From assembly GCF_012932915.1 (NCBI RefSeq), contig NZ_VCQU01000012.1, forward strand, positions 124,001 to 188,000: DNA of 64,000 bases, given 5' to 3'. Position 1 is the stretch's first letter; every line of letters begins with the position of its first letter. This document shows positions 43,987-52,636 of the stretch, piece by piece. A program made the position numbers and the translations under genes. The stretch comes from Antrihabitans stalactiti. Lineage in GTDB: Bacteria; Actinomycetota; Actinomycetes; Mycobacteriales; Mycobacteriaceae. The notes under the pieces were generated by a model. That model saw only the letters and a program-made list of their open reading frames with translations. It was not told where the DNA came from and did not search any database.

Positions 43987-45729
43987 ATGCAGTGGTCGAA
44001 GTTCGCGCCGGGCATCGCGCAGTTGCAGGGCTATCAGCGCAGCTGGTTACGCGGCGACGTGATCGCAGGTATCACGGTCGCGGCGTACTTGGTGCCGCAA
44101 GTCATGGCATACGCAACGGTGGCAGGCCTGCCCCCGGTCGTTGGATTGTGGACCGTCATAGGACCTTTGGCGTTGTACGCGGTGCTCGGCTCGTCGCGGC
44201 AGCTGTCGGTCGGTCCGGAGTCGACGACGGCATTGATGACGGCGATCGCGTTGGCGCCGCTCGCGGCCGGCAACTCCGAACATTATGCGGCTCTGGCCGC
44301 GATCCTCGCGGTCATCGTCGGCGGACTGTGCCTGATCGGCAGACTCGCCCGGCTGGGCTTTCTTGCAGACCTGCTGTCGAAGCCAGTGTTGGTCGGGTAC
44401 ATGGCTGGCATCGCGTTGATGATGATCTCGAGCCAGTTGGGCAAGGTCACCGGGATCTCGGTGCACGGCGAGTCGTTCTTCGATGAACTGCGCTCGTTCG
44501 CCACACACCTCGGCTCTGTTCATTGGCCGACGGTGGCGCTGGCACTCCCGGTACTCGTGTCGCTCCTGCTGTTCGCTCGCTTCGCGCCGCGAGTGCCCGG
44601 ACCGCTCATCGGCATGTTGGTCGCCACCGCAGTCGTCGCAATATTCAGCTTGCAGGACAGCGGTATTCGCGTCGTTGGAGCGATTCCTGCCGGTCTTCCG
44701 GTTCCAGGTCTGGCCGGTGTCTCGATCGATGATCTGACGCAGTTGGCACTGCCTGCCTTCGGGATCGCGATCGTCGCGTTCTGCGACAACGTCCTGACCG
44801 CACGGTCCTTCGCCGCCCGAGCGGGCCAGGATATCGATGCCAACATCGAACTTGCCGCACTCGGGTCAGCCAACGTGGCAGCGGGTCTGATGCACGGATT
44901 CCCGGTCAGCAGCAGCGGCAGCCGGACCGCGATCGGCGATGCCCTGGGCAGCCGCACCCAGCTGTATTCGTTGGTCGCGCTGGTGACCGTGTTGGTCGCG
45001 ATTCTCACTGCGCGTGGCGTTTTGGCGGTGTTTCCGCTAGCGGCGCTCGGTGCGTTGGTCATCTACGCGGCAATCCGCCTCATCGAAATCGGTGAATTGC
45101 GGCGCATTGCCAAGTTCCGGAAATCGGAGTTGGCGCTCGCGCTGCTCACGACGGTAGCGGTCCTTGCGCTTGGCGTGTTGTACGGCGTTCTCGTCGCAAT
45201 TACGTTGTCGATCCTGGACCTGCTACGCCGCGTCGCCCGCCCGCACGACGCCATTCTCGGCTTCGTCCCCGGGGTGGCAGGGATGCACGATCTCGACGAT
45301 TACGCCGACGCCACTCCGGTTCCCGGATTGTTGGTGTACCGGTACGACGCTCCGTTGTGTTTCGCGAATGCGGAGAACTTTCGCGAGCGTGCCGTGGCTT
45401 CGCTGGACCCGTCGACGCGGTGGTTCGTCCTCAACGCCGAAGCCAACGTCGAGGTCGACCTGACCGCCGTCGACGCGCTCACTCAGCTGCACAAGGATCT
45501 CACCAGCAACAACATCGTGTTCGGGATGGCAAGGGTCAAACAGGACTTGCGCGATTCGCTGGCCGCAGCCGGATTCGTCGACATCGTCGGCGAAGACCGG
45601 ATCTTCATGACGCTGCCCAAAGCTGTCGAGGCATATCGCGATTGGCGAGAGCTACATTCTCGCCTGCCTGGCCATGACGAAGCTGTAGAGGCCGTAGGTG
45701 ATGATCCCGATGCCGGCGATCACAAGTAG
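43987..45729 (+). CDS. SulP-family anion transporter with STAS domain
   Basis: A 580-residue transporter. About 12-14 membrane helices include YLVPQVMAYATVAGLPPVVGLW and ALYAVLGSSRQLSVGPEST, the SLC26/SulP fold marks, followed by a STAS domain (about 440-560; VPGLLVYRYDAPLCFANAENF). It carries sulfate, bicarbonate or another anion. The final 78 bases overlap the convergent DUF1206 gene. A carbonic anhydrase is not adjacent. Confidence 0.9.
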   Translation: MQWSKFAPGIAQLQGYQRSWLRGDVIAGITVAAYLVPQVMAYATVAGLPPVVGLWTVIGPLALYAVLGSSRQLSVGPESTTALMTAIALAPLAAGNSEHYAALAAILAVIVGGLCLIGRLARLGFLADLLSKPVLVGYMAGIALMMISSQLGKVTGISVHGESFFDELRSFATHLGSVHWPTVALALPVLVSLLLFARFAPRVPGPLIGMLVATAVVAIFSLQDSGIRVVGAIPAGLPVPGLAGVSIDDLTQLALPAFGIAIVAFCDNVLTARSFAARAGQDIDANIELAALGSANVAAGLMHGFPVSSSGSRTAIGDALGSRTQLYSLVALVTVLVAILTARGVLAVFPLAALGALVIYAAIRLIEIGELRRIAKFRKSELALALLTTVAVLALGVLYGVLVAITLSILDLLRRVARPHDAILGFVPGVAGMHDLDDYADATPVPGLLVYRYDAPLCFANAENFRERAVASLDPSTRWFVLNAEANVEVDLTAVDALTQLHKDLTSNNIVFGMARVKQDLRDSLAAAGFVDIVGEDRIFMTLPKAVEAYRDWRELHSRLPGHDEAVEAVGDDPDAGDHK

Positions 45730-46431
45730 CGCCATCCCGTAGGTCTGCGCTCCCAGCGTTTTGAGTGCGCCATCGAGTCCGGTCGCCTTCTCGGGTTCGG
45801 AATTGACGGTCGCGATCACGACCACCACCCCGACACCCACGATGACCGAGCCCTTTGCGATGTATCCGACTATCCCCATCCGTCGTACGAGGTCACTCGA
45901 GGCGCCGTGGAGGTCCTTCAGGAAGTTCTTACTGACCCCCTTGTAGACGTGATAGCCGCCGACGCCAACGATGACCAGCGCTGCTGCGATGAGCAATGCT
46001 TTGCCGGAAGTAGACGTCATCAGCCGTGCGCTGACCCCCGAGTTCTGCTCGCCGCTGGACTTGCCGCCACCACGGGCGAACCCGAACGCAGAGAACGCAA
46101 AGGCGCCATAGACCACGGCCAGCGCAAACGACTTGACCCGGTCCATCACCGATACGTCCTTGGAGTCCGGGTCGCTCGAGCGGCCGAGTGCCGTTTCCAC
46201 GAGCCGCCACAGCGCCATCGCCGAAAAGGCGACCACAGCTACCCAGAGCGCCGCTTTGCCTCCCGGTTTCGCCGCCAATTCAGCGAGGGCCCCTGATTGG
46301 TCGGCGGTGCCGCCGGCACCGCCGACCGCAAGCCGGATCGCGATGTAGCCGATGAGCAGGTGAACAAGCCCGCTCATCACATAACCGGCCCGCGCGAACC
46401 GCTCGAAGACTCTGTTCTGTGCGTCAGCCAT
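45652..46431 (-). CDS. DUF1206 membrane protein
   Basis: A 259-residue protein with six membrane helices arranged as three internal repeats (GYVMSGLVHLLIGYIAI; FALAVVYGAFAFSAFG; GIVGYIAKGSVIVGVGVVV), as typical for DUF1206. Function unknown. It ends 78 bases inside the SulP gene on the other strand, an unusually long convergent coding overlap. The gene before it (46435-46716) is 3 bases away. Confidence 0.85.
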   Translation of the reverse strand: MADAQNRVFERFARAGYVMSGLVHLLIGYIAIRLAVGGAGGTADQSGALAELAAKPGGKAALWVAVVAFSAMALWRLVETALGRSSDPDSKDVSVMDRVKSFALAVVYGAFAFSAFGFARGGGKSSGEQNSGVSARLMTSTSGKALLIAAALVIVGVGGYHVYKGVSKNFLKDLHGASSDLVRRMGIVGYIAKGSVIVGVGVVVVIATVNSEPEKATGLDGALKTLGAQTYGMALLVIAGIGIITYGLYSFVMARQARM

Positions 46432-46434
46432 CGG

Positions 46435-46716
46435 TTAGGGGCTGGGCTGCGGCAGCTCGGGCATGTTGCAGTCGGTGACCTTCGGGTTGACGCCGAAGTA
46501 GTTCAACGGCCCTGCAATTACCGTGACGGCGACTGTGCCCGTACTGGAACAGTTCGCCTCTGGGTCGGTGAAGTACCCGCGTTGCCCACAAGCGATCGCG
46601 CCGATCACCAACCACAACAACACCAAAGCAGGTAGCCACCTCCGCACGCCCATCCCGCCGCCCCGCGTCTGGCGAACCCCGCCGAAACTTCTCTCACGCC
46701 TGGTTCCTAATCGCAT
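46435..46716 (-). CDS. Small exported/membrane protein with lipobox-like site
   Basis: A 93-residue protein starting MRLGTRRERSFGG behind AAGGAGAAGGC. One hydrophobic helix (LPALVLLWLVIGAIACGQ) could be a signal with Cys as lipidation site or a plain anchor. The rest has two cysteines (ANCSSTGTVAV, TDCNMPELPQPSP). It is co-transcribed with DUF1206. Not recognised. Confidence 0.6.
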   Translation of the reverse strand: MRLGTRRERSFGGVRQTRGGGMGVRRWLPALVLLWLVIGAIACGQRGYFTDPEANCSSTGTVAVTVIAGPLNYFGVNPKVTDCNMPELPQPSP

Positions 46717-46778
46717 TGCCTTCTCCTTGTTCGATATCCGTGAATCGTGAATGCCCCCAGGAGGGACTATCCAAACGC

Positions 46779-47435
46779 TCAGTGGGCTCGAATCGGCACC
46801 AATCGGCGATAACGTTCGGAAACGGCGTTCGTCAGCGTCGTCGACAGCACTGCGGCGCCGGTGACGGCCATGAAAGCCGGCAACGGGTACAACACAAGTC
46901 GCTCGCTGATCCCGATCTGGACAGCGGAGCCCATCAGGAGGACGCCGCCGACAAGTCCGGTCAGGGCGCACGTCGCCGACCACACGGCGACGAGGCGACG
47001 TTGGTTCCACAACCAGATCGCGAGCAGGATCAGCACGATATGCCGGGAGATGAATCCCGGCAGCACTGCGAGCAGGTGGACGACGATCCCATTGTTGCTG
47101 GGAACGAATCCAGTTGCAGCGGTGCTCATTCCGATGAGGATGGCAAGTGAGACGATCCACCATTGCCGGTATCCGTGGGGAACGTAGCCGCGGAACAGCA
47201 CGGCGCCGATGATGGTCAGCAGTCCGAGCGCGACGAAAGTCGAGTTCATCAGCAGGTGCAGCGGTGAGCACATGTTCGGCGTGCATGCGGTGACGCCGAG
47301 ATCACTGATGGTGTCGTGTCGAAAGCTGTATGGAACCTTCCACGCATATGCCGTCGCAATTTCGGCGAGGATGTAGGCGAAAACAAGGGTCCAGGCAACA
47401 CCCGCAGCACTGTGCCGCACGTTGTGGTTCATCAT
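46779..47435 (-). CDS. DUF998 membrane protein
   Basis: A 218-residue protein with six membrane helices. YSFRHDTISDLGVTACTP and SPLHLLMNSTFVALGLL followed by STAATGFVPSNNGIVVHLLAV match the DUF998 family. ATG 47435 chosen (MMNHNVRHSAAG); an upstream in-frame start exists at 47543 but lacks a signal. Function unknown. 62 bases separate it from the next gene. Confidence 0.82.
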   Translation of the reverse strand: MMNHNVRHSAAGVAWTLVFAYILAEIATAYAWKVPYSFRHDTISDLGVTACTPNMCSPLHLLMNSTFVALGLLTIIGAVLFRGYVPHGYRQWWIVSLAILIGMSTAATGFVPSNNGIVVHLLAVLPGFISRHIVLILLAIWLWNQRRLVAVWSATCALTGLVGGVLLMGSAVQIGISERLVLYPLPAFMAVTGAAVLSTTLTNAVSERYRRLVPIRAH

Positions 47436-47561
47436 TTTTGCCGCGCTCACCGCTCGGCCAATGGGTTCGTTGACGCGCAGTGCCGAGGACGTGACTTGCT
47501 GCGACTGAACCTCCAGTGAACGCGCCCGCGGCCAGTCTGTCAACGACGGCCGAGTCTGCCG

Positions 47562-49253
47562 TCAGTCGAAAACGTCCTCCGGCAACCAATCGGCATTGAA
47601 CAGCGCAGCTATGTCGCGCAGCGCAGTCACGTCGCCCGCCACGCTCGCCGACGTGACGAGGAGTCGATCGACCATCGTCTTCGCAGCGGCTTCCTCCACG
47701 GTCCCGACTGCGTACAGCAGGCTCCATGGACACGTTTGGTAATCGCGGTGAGCGCGCCCGATCGTCTGGCGAGCATGAATGCCGGAATAGCGCGGTTGAT
47801 GGAAGTAGCCGATCCGTTTCGCCGTCGACGCTCGCGTTCCATCGGCCATCAGTTCGCCGGCTTGCAAGTTGATGGCAGAAGCCGTGTTGAATACGACGAC
47901 GCGGTTCTCGCCGCGTTGGAACAGCAAACGCTCGCGTTCGAGGTCGCCTGTCCCGAAGATGCGCGAGACGCCGATGCCCTGTTGCTCGAGCAAGGTCGCG
48001 ACCGGATCGGCGGCGGTGGTCACCAGCTCGACGGCGACGAGTACTTGGTAGCCGCGTTCGACTGTCGCACTCACCAATTCGGCAGTCTGCGCCGCTCGGA
48101 GATAGCTTGCTTTCTGCCTGAACCGAAGTAATGCGGCGCGCCCGCGGGCCTTGTTGTCGCCGGTCCGTGCCAACCGCATTTCGCGTTGAAAGTCGCCCCA
48201 CTCCTTGTTGTAGGCGGCCCACTGCTCGAGTGTGAACTCGACCGGCAGCCCCTCGACGGGAGCGGGCCCCCACGGCGCATCCCGATGCAGCATGACGGGC
48301 GGGTCGCATTCGGTGAGCCAGTCCTTGACCTGCGTCACCGACGCGCTCTGCAGCCGAGGCGATTGCTTCGCCTCAGCTGTCCAGGTCCACGTCCCCTTGT
48401 CCCAGCCTGGTTCCAGCGGGAAGTCGAGGGTGACGAGTTTGCGGCCGAGGTCGGCCCATTCGGTAGGTGGCTCATCGAAGACCTGCGCGAGAAGCGAAGA
48501 GAGATAGGTGTATTCGCCGGGATGATGGCCGGGCGTCGCGGTCAGGGTGATGACGAACGGCGCCTTTGCCGGCACCGTCGTCAACTTGTTCACGCGGCGC
48601 ATGTACGTAGTGCGCTGCGCGGAAAGATGCCGAAAGAGCTGCGCCTCGTCGTTGATGACGACGTCGAAATGGTATTTCGGCCGACCGTTCGGGCCGAGGA
48701 GCTTTTTCAATTGGTCGGGCGGCAAGATCAGCCACCGGTAGCCGCCGTCGCCACCGAATGCGGCGATCGACTCGCGCCACGCGGGAATCGTGATCGACGA
48801 CGGGCGATCGACGGTGATCAGGACGTTCTGCCCGCCACGTTGTTTGAGCACCGCCTTCGCGGCGAGAACCGCCGATCCCGTCTTGCCGCAGCCGGGATCG
48901 TCGGCCAACCAGAAACCTCGACGTCCCGAAAGCGCGGCTGTTGCAATGGCTTCCGCCGCTTCAAGTTGCTCGACGCGAGGTTGCTTCGGGAACGCCGTCG
49001 CTCCAGGAGAGGCTTCGGCGTTGAGCTCGTCCTCGATCCAGCGCGCATACGAATACGGCTTCGATCGGTAGCCCGCCAAGTCGGGTGGAAGCATTGCCCC
49101 GACGAAGACGTAGGCCTTCAGGTCCGCAGCGTACTTCGCGCCGGGAGTCGGCGCCTTGTACGGCACCTCTAGCACCCAGACCCGTTCTCCCGACGCGAGT
49201 TCGGGCATTTTCCAGGGCGCCGTCGCGCGGGTACGTCGTCGGGCTCTCTTCAC
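47562..49253 (-). CDS. Orphan SF2-type helicase/translocase, phage-like
   Basis: A 563-residue helicase. After a 90-residue N-terminal region of its own, Walker A is DDPGCGKTGSA (about 118-128), motif II is NDEAQ (201-205) in place of DEAH, motif III TLTATPGHH, and motif VI QTIGRAHRDYQ. The two RecA domains fit SNF2-like helicases found in actinophages and plasmids. No phage or conjugation genes lie next to it. Start GTG (MKRARRRTRATAP); the Arg-rich start suggests nucleic acid contact. Confidence 0.75.
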   Translation of the reverse strand: MKRARRRTRATAPWKMPELASGERVWVLEVPYKAPTPGAKYAADLKAYVFVGAMLPPDLAGYRSKPYSYARWIEDELNAEASPGATAFPKQPRVEQLEAAEAIATAALSGRRGFWLADDPGCGKTGSAVLAAKAVLKQRGGQNVLITVDRPSSITIPAWRESIAAFGGDGGYRWLILPPDQLKKLLGPNGRPKYHFDVVINDEAQLFRHLSAQRTTYMRRVNKLTTVPAKAPFVITLTATPGHHPGEYTYLSSLLAQVFDEPPTEWADLGRKLVTLDFPLEPGWDKGTWTWTAEAKQSPRLQSASVTQVKDWLTECDPPVMLHRDAPWGPAPVEGLPVEFTLEQWAAYNKEWGDFQREMRLARTGDNKARGRAALLRFRQKASYLRAAQTAELVSATVERGYQVLVAVELVTTAADPVATLLEQQGIGVSRIFGTGDLERERLLFQRGENRVVVFNTASAINLQAGELMADGTRASTAKRIGYFHQPRYSGIHARQTIGRAHRDYQTCPWSLLYAVGTVEEAAAKTMVDRLLVTSASVAGDVTALRDIAALFNADWLPEDVFD

Positions 49254-49304
49254 CGGATCAGAGTAGGAGCTTGCACCGACAATTCTGGAGCGGCGCGCTG
49301 GCCG

Positions 49305-50273
49305 TCAGGTGGTCACGACGAGTTTCCCCGTCGCCGCGCCGGATTCCATGTACGTATGAGCTTCTGGGACTTGATCCAGGGTAAAGACGCGGTGGACGGG
49401 CACCGTTGCCTCGCCTGCAGCGACGGCGTCGAGAAAGTCTTGCAGCACGTCAGCCGAGAGGTCGCTGGCGTCGCCGCCGTAGGCCGCGAGCCGGACGCCG
49501 CGAGGCAGGTAGTCGATAGGGTAGAAGTGCTCGACCGTCCACTCGTTGGACAGCATGCCGGTGAAACAGACGACGCCGTGAACTCTGGTGGCGCGCAATG
49601 TATCCGGCAGAGTCGGTGTACCAATCAGTTCGAGTGCTGCGTGGACGCCACCGTCGACGATCGCCCGAACTTGGTCGGCAACTTCGCCGTTGTCGATGAT
49701 GACGTGGTCGACGCCTGCTCGCGTCAGGGCAGCGGCTTTGGCGGGATTGCGAGTCGTGGACAGCACGGTCATACCGCGTCGTTTGGCGAGGATTGCGGTC
49801 GCCATGCCGACCGAGGACGTCCCGCCGCGAATCAGGATCGCTTGCCCCGGTTGGGCATCGAGACCGATTGTCAGCGACCCGTTCGCGGTCTGCAGCATTT
49901 CTGGGACGCCGCCGAGGGTGGCCCAGTCCAGGCTGCTTTCGAACGGGATCACTTGTCCGACAGGGACGCAGGTGTATTCCGCGTAGCCGCCGTCGTAGGT
50001 CCGGCCCATTCCGCCCATCATCGCGGCGACCTGCTGACCTTCCGCGAACTCGCCACCCGGACATGCGGCTACGACGCCGACGGCTTCGATACCCAGGACT
50101 CGCGGGAAGGTCACGCCGTCGGCGAGGCCGAGCCGGGTATGGAGCTCGGATCGGTTGAGCCCGAATGCTTTCACACGAATGAGCACTTGTCCCGGGTGGG
50201 GCGTGGGGACGGGGAGGTCACGCAGCTGCAGCGCCTCGGGTGGTCCGGGGGCGTCGAGTACTACAGCGCGCAT
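49305..50273 (-). CDS. Quinone oxidoreductase-like zinc-free MDR enzyme
   Basis: A 322-residue NADPH:quinone reductase-type MDR protein. MRAVVLDAPGPPEALQLRDLP, GLNRSELHTRLG and the cofactor site ILIRGGTSSVGMATAILAK are typical. There is no structural zinc cysteine cluster. The start at 50273 is the conserved MRAVV; four codons earlier another ATG/GTG exists. Substrate unknown. Confidence 0.87.
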   Translation of the reverse strand: MRAVVLDAPGPPEALQLRDLPVPTPHPGQVLIRVKAFGLNRSELHTRLGLADGVTFPRVLGIEAVGVVAACPGGEFAEGQQVAAMMGGMGRTYDGGYAEYTCVPVGQVIPFESSLDWATLGGVPEMLQTANGSLTIGLDAQPGQAILIRGGTSSVGMATAILAKRRGMTVLSTTRNPAKAAALTRAGVDHVIIDNGEVADQVRAIVDGGVHAALELIGTPTLPDTLRATRVHGVVCFTGMLSNEWTVEHFYPIDYLPRGVRLAAYGGDASDLSADVLQDFLDAVAAGEATVPVHRVFTLDQVPEAHTYMESGAATGKLVVTT

Positions 50274-50333
50274 CGTGATCGCCAACCTCTCGGTGCCCCC
50301 GCCTACGCTCGCCGGACCGGTCTACCTCGAGAG

Positions 50334-50960
50334 TCAATATACATTTCGCGGTCGCGAGAAACTCCCATCGTCGGCCCGGGCGACGACGACGCCGGCGTTC
50401 CACCCAGGTGCGCGGCCCCCGGTCGGCGGCTGTACCGCGTTCGCATCCAGGCCACCTCGCTCCAATGCCCAGGCAATCACCGAGTTGGAGTTCCACATCT
50501 CGCCGGTCCGCAATTCGTCTCGGCCCCAGACCGGCGTCGGCAGCGCGCGCAGTTCGGCGAGTAGGCGGCGGCAGTCGGCAGCATCGGACGTCAGTCGTAT
50601 GGGGCTCGAGACCGCTTCGGCGATATCCGCAATGGTGCCGTTCGGCCAACAATGGACCTCGTACCGAAACAGTCGCCAGCGCCCAGCCCATCGTGTACCG
50701 ACTGCACCCTCGGCGAACACGCCGCGATCGCAGTCGGCCACATTCCACACCGGAGTCATCTCGACGACGAACGAACGCGGCGGCACATGAACCACCAGGG
50801 CCGAGTGATAGAGCTTGGACGCGCTACGCCGTTCGAGCATGGCGCTCACGGCCTCGTAGATCCGCCCATTCCAGCGGACGGAATGACCACCGGCGCCCAG
50901 CGGTAGCCAGTACAGGTCGACGCCCGCGGACGTCGGACCAGTCGATGCCTCGACCACCAC
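50334..50960 (-). CDS. Conserved hypothetical protein
   Basis: A 208-residue soluble protein. The start GTG (50960 or 50957) lies behind AGGAGG. It is rich in Trp and has blocks GVDLYWLPLGAGGHSVRWNGRIYEA, SALVVHVPPRSFVVEMTPVWN and MWNSNSVIAWALERGGLD. The last part (TGEMWNSNSVIAWAL) looks like a papain-like/LRAT-type NlpC relative of proteins with a conserved Trp-Asn-Ser pattern, but I cannot prove it. It is divergent from mdo. Confidence 0.65.
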   Translation of the reverse strand: MVVEASTGPTSAGVDLYWLPLGAGGHSVRWNGRIYEAVSAMLERRSASKLYHSALVVHVPPRSFVVEMTPVWNVADCDRGVFAEGAVGTRWAGRWRLFRYEVHCWPNGTIADIAEAVSSPIRLTSDAADCRRLLAELRALPTPVWGRDELRTGEMWNSNSVIAWALERGGLDANAVQPPTGGRAPGWNAGVVVARADDGSFSRPRNVY

Positions 50961-51138
50961 TGTTCCTCCTGAAGATCCTTCCGACTGCAGCTGACTCAAA
51001 CACACTCTCTGTGTGGCGGAACAGCGCCGCACGTCCCTGCGACCGGTGACCTAGGTCAGCACTGCATGGATGGCCCACCGCCGCAATCTGAGTGAGGCGA
51101 TGGGCCATTGACGCAGTTCGAGCGGCGGGGGAGGGCCC

Positions 51139-51184
51139 GTCGCAACGGTCAGTCGTTGCGACCTAGCCATTCGGACGGTTTTTG
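51139..51184. promoter_or_regulatory. Candidate control elements upstream of mdo
   Basis: The 329-base gap 50961-51289 holds an inverted repeat GTCGCAAC-N8-GTTGCGAC (51139-51162) and GGACGGTTTTTG (51173-51184). The latter recurs inverted upstream of mftA at 59391-59402, along with a GTCGCAA half-site. Otherwise I see no gene in this gap. Confidence 0.4.
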
Positions 51185-51289
51185 CTGACGCCCAGAGGGT
51201 TTGACGCCGATGACGTTGTGGTGGCCGCCACACTCCTGCGACGGTGAGTTGGTCATCGAGACGACACAAGCCACTCTAGGAGCGCACCA

Positions 51290-52561
51290 ATGGCCATTGA
51301 GCTGAACCAGATCTGGGACTTCCCGATCAAGGAATTTCATCCATTTCCGCGGGCACTTATCGGCGTCGGCGCGCACGACATCATCGGCGTCGAAGCGAAG
51401 AACCTCGGCTTCAAGCGCTCGCTACTGGTGACGACCGGCCTACGTGGTTCCGGCATCATCGAGGAACTGACCGGAAAGATCGAGCACCAGGGCGTCGAGG
51501 TCGTCCTCTACGACAAGGTCGAGTCCAACCCCAAGGACTACAACGTCATGGAGGCCGCCGCGCTGTATCAGAAGGAGAAATGCGACAGCATCATCTCCAT
51601 CGGTGGCGGCTCGAGCCACGACGCGGCAAAGGGCGCCCGGGTGGTCATCGCACACGACGGCCGCAATATCAACGAGTTCGAGGGCTTCGCAAAGTCCACC
51701 AACAAGCAGAATCCACCGCACATCGCCGTATCCACCACTGCTGGAACGGGTTCCGAGACGTCCTGGGCCTATGTCATCACCGACACGTCCGACATGGACC
51801 ACCCGCACAAGTGGGTTGCCTTCGACGAGGCCTCGATCGTCACCCTCGCAATCGATGACCCGCTGATGTATTACTCGTGCCCGCAGCACTTCACGGCTTT
51901 CTGCGGCTTCGACGTGCTGGCGCACGGCAGCGAACCGTACGTGTCCCGGCTCGACTTCGCGCCGTCACTGGGCAACGCGCTCTACTCGATCGAGCTCGTC
52001 GCAAAGAACCTGCGCGAGGCGACCTTCGAGCCGCACAACCTGAAGGCGCGCGAAGGGATGATGAACGCGCAGTACATTTCGGCTCAGGCGTTCAACTCCG
52101 GTGGCCTCGGCATCGTGCACTCGATTTCGCACGCCGTCAGTGCGTTTTTCGACAGCCACCACGGGTTGAACAACGCAATCGCGCTGCCTCGCGTGTGGGA
52201 ATACAACCTGCCGTCGCGCTACGAGCACTACGCGAAAATCGCGTCTGCAATGGGTGTGGACACCCGCAACATGACCACGGTGCAGGCCGCCGACGCTGCG
52301 GTGGAGGCTGCGATCCGATTGGCCAAGGACGTCGGCATTCCTGACAACTTCGGTCAGGTCCGCACCGACACCTACGACAAGAACCAGATGAACACCAAGA
52401 AGTACGCAGGTAGGGGCCAGGTGATCAAGGGCGACGACAAGACCGTCCTCGCGATCTCCGAGCACATTCAGGGCGACTGGTGCACACCGGGCAATCCCCG
52501 TGAGGTGACCGTCGATTCGATGATCCCCGTCGTCGACCACGCCATCAACAAGTCGTACTGA
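51290..52561 (+). CDS. mdo: NDMA-dependent methanol dehydrogenase (MDO)
   Basis: A 423-residue iron/zinc-type (family III) alcohol dehydrogenase. Metal ligands by alignment with FucO spacing: Asp208 and His212 in GFDVLAHGSEP, His277 and His291 in GIVHSISHAVSAFFDSHHG; the nucleotide loop is SIGGGSSHDAAKGA. Actinobacterial members oxidise methanol and other alcohols, keep NADH tightly bound and pass electrons to mycofactocin or, in vitro, NDMA. RBS CTAGGAG. It is the head of the mycofactocin-linked cluster, and a strong hairpin follows. Confidence 0.92.
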   Translation: MAIELNQIWDFPIKEFHPFPRALIGVGAHDIIGVEAKNLGFKRSLLVTTGLRGSGIIEELTGKIEHQGVEVVLYDKVESNPKDYNVMEAAALYQKEKCDSIISIGGGSSHDAAKGARVVIAHDGRNINEFEGFAKSTNKQNPPHIAVSTTAGTGSETSWAYVITDTSDMDHPHKWVAFDEASIVTLAIDDPLMYYSCPQHFTAFCGFDVLAHGSEPYVSRLDFAPSLGNALYSIELVAKNLREATFEPHNLKAREGMMNAQYISAQAFNSGGLGIVHSISHAVSAFFDSHHGLNNAIALPRVWEYNLPSRYEHYAKIASAMGVDTRNMTTVQAADAAVEAAIRLAKDVGIPDNFGQVRTDTYDKNQMNTKKYAGRGQVIKGDDKTVLAISEHIQGDWCTPGNPREVTVDSMIPVVDHAINKSY

Positions 52562-52579
52562 CCCACCCCCCAGTCGCAG

Positions 52580-52612
52580 GAACGGACCGTTCACGGCCTG
52601 AACGGTCCGTTC
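52580..52612. terminator. Hairpin after mdo
   Basis: A 14-base stem GAACGGACCGTTCA / TGAACGGTCCGTTC with a CGGCC loop stands 19 bases behind the mdo stop. No U-run follows, so it may only attenuate read-through into the moxR-type gene. Confidence 0.7.
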
Positions 52613-52636
52613 ATGCGTTCCAGAATCGAGGACCCG

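Noticed and set aside
50961-51289. Small genes in the 329-base gap before mdo
   Set aside because: Short frames lack RBS and family features; the gap is better explained as a control region.
52580-52612. Hairpin after mdo as a further copy of the REP-like family
   Set aside because: Its arms (GAACGGACCGTTCA) share nothing with the CGTGAGT-ended elements, so it is treated as a terminator-like hairpin.
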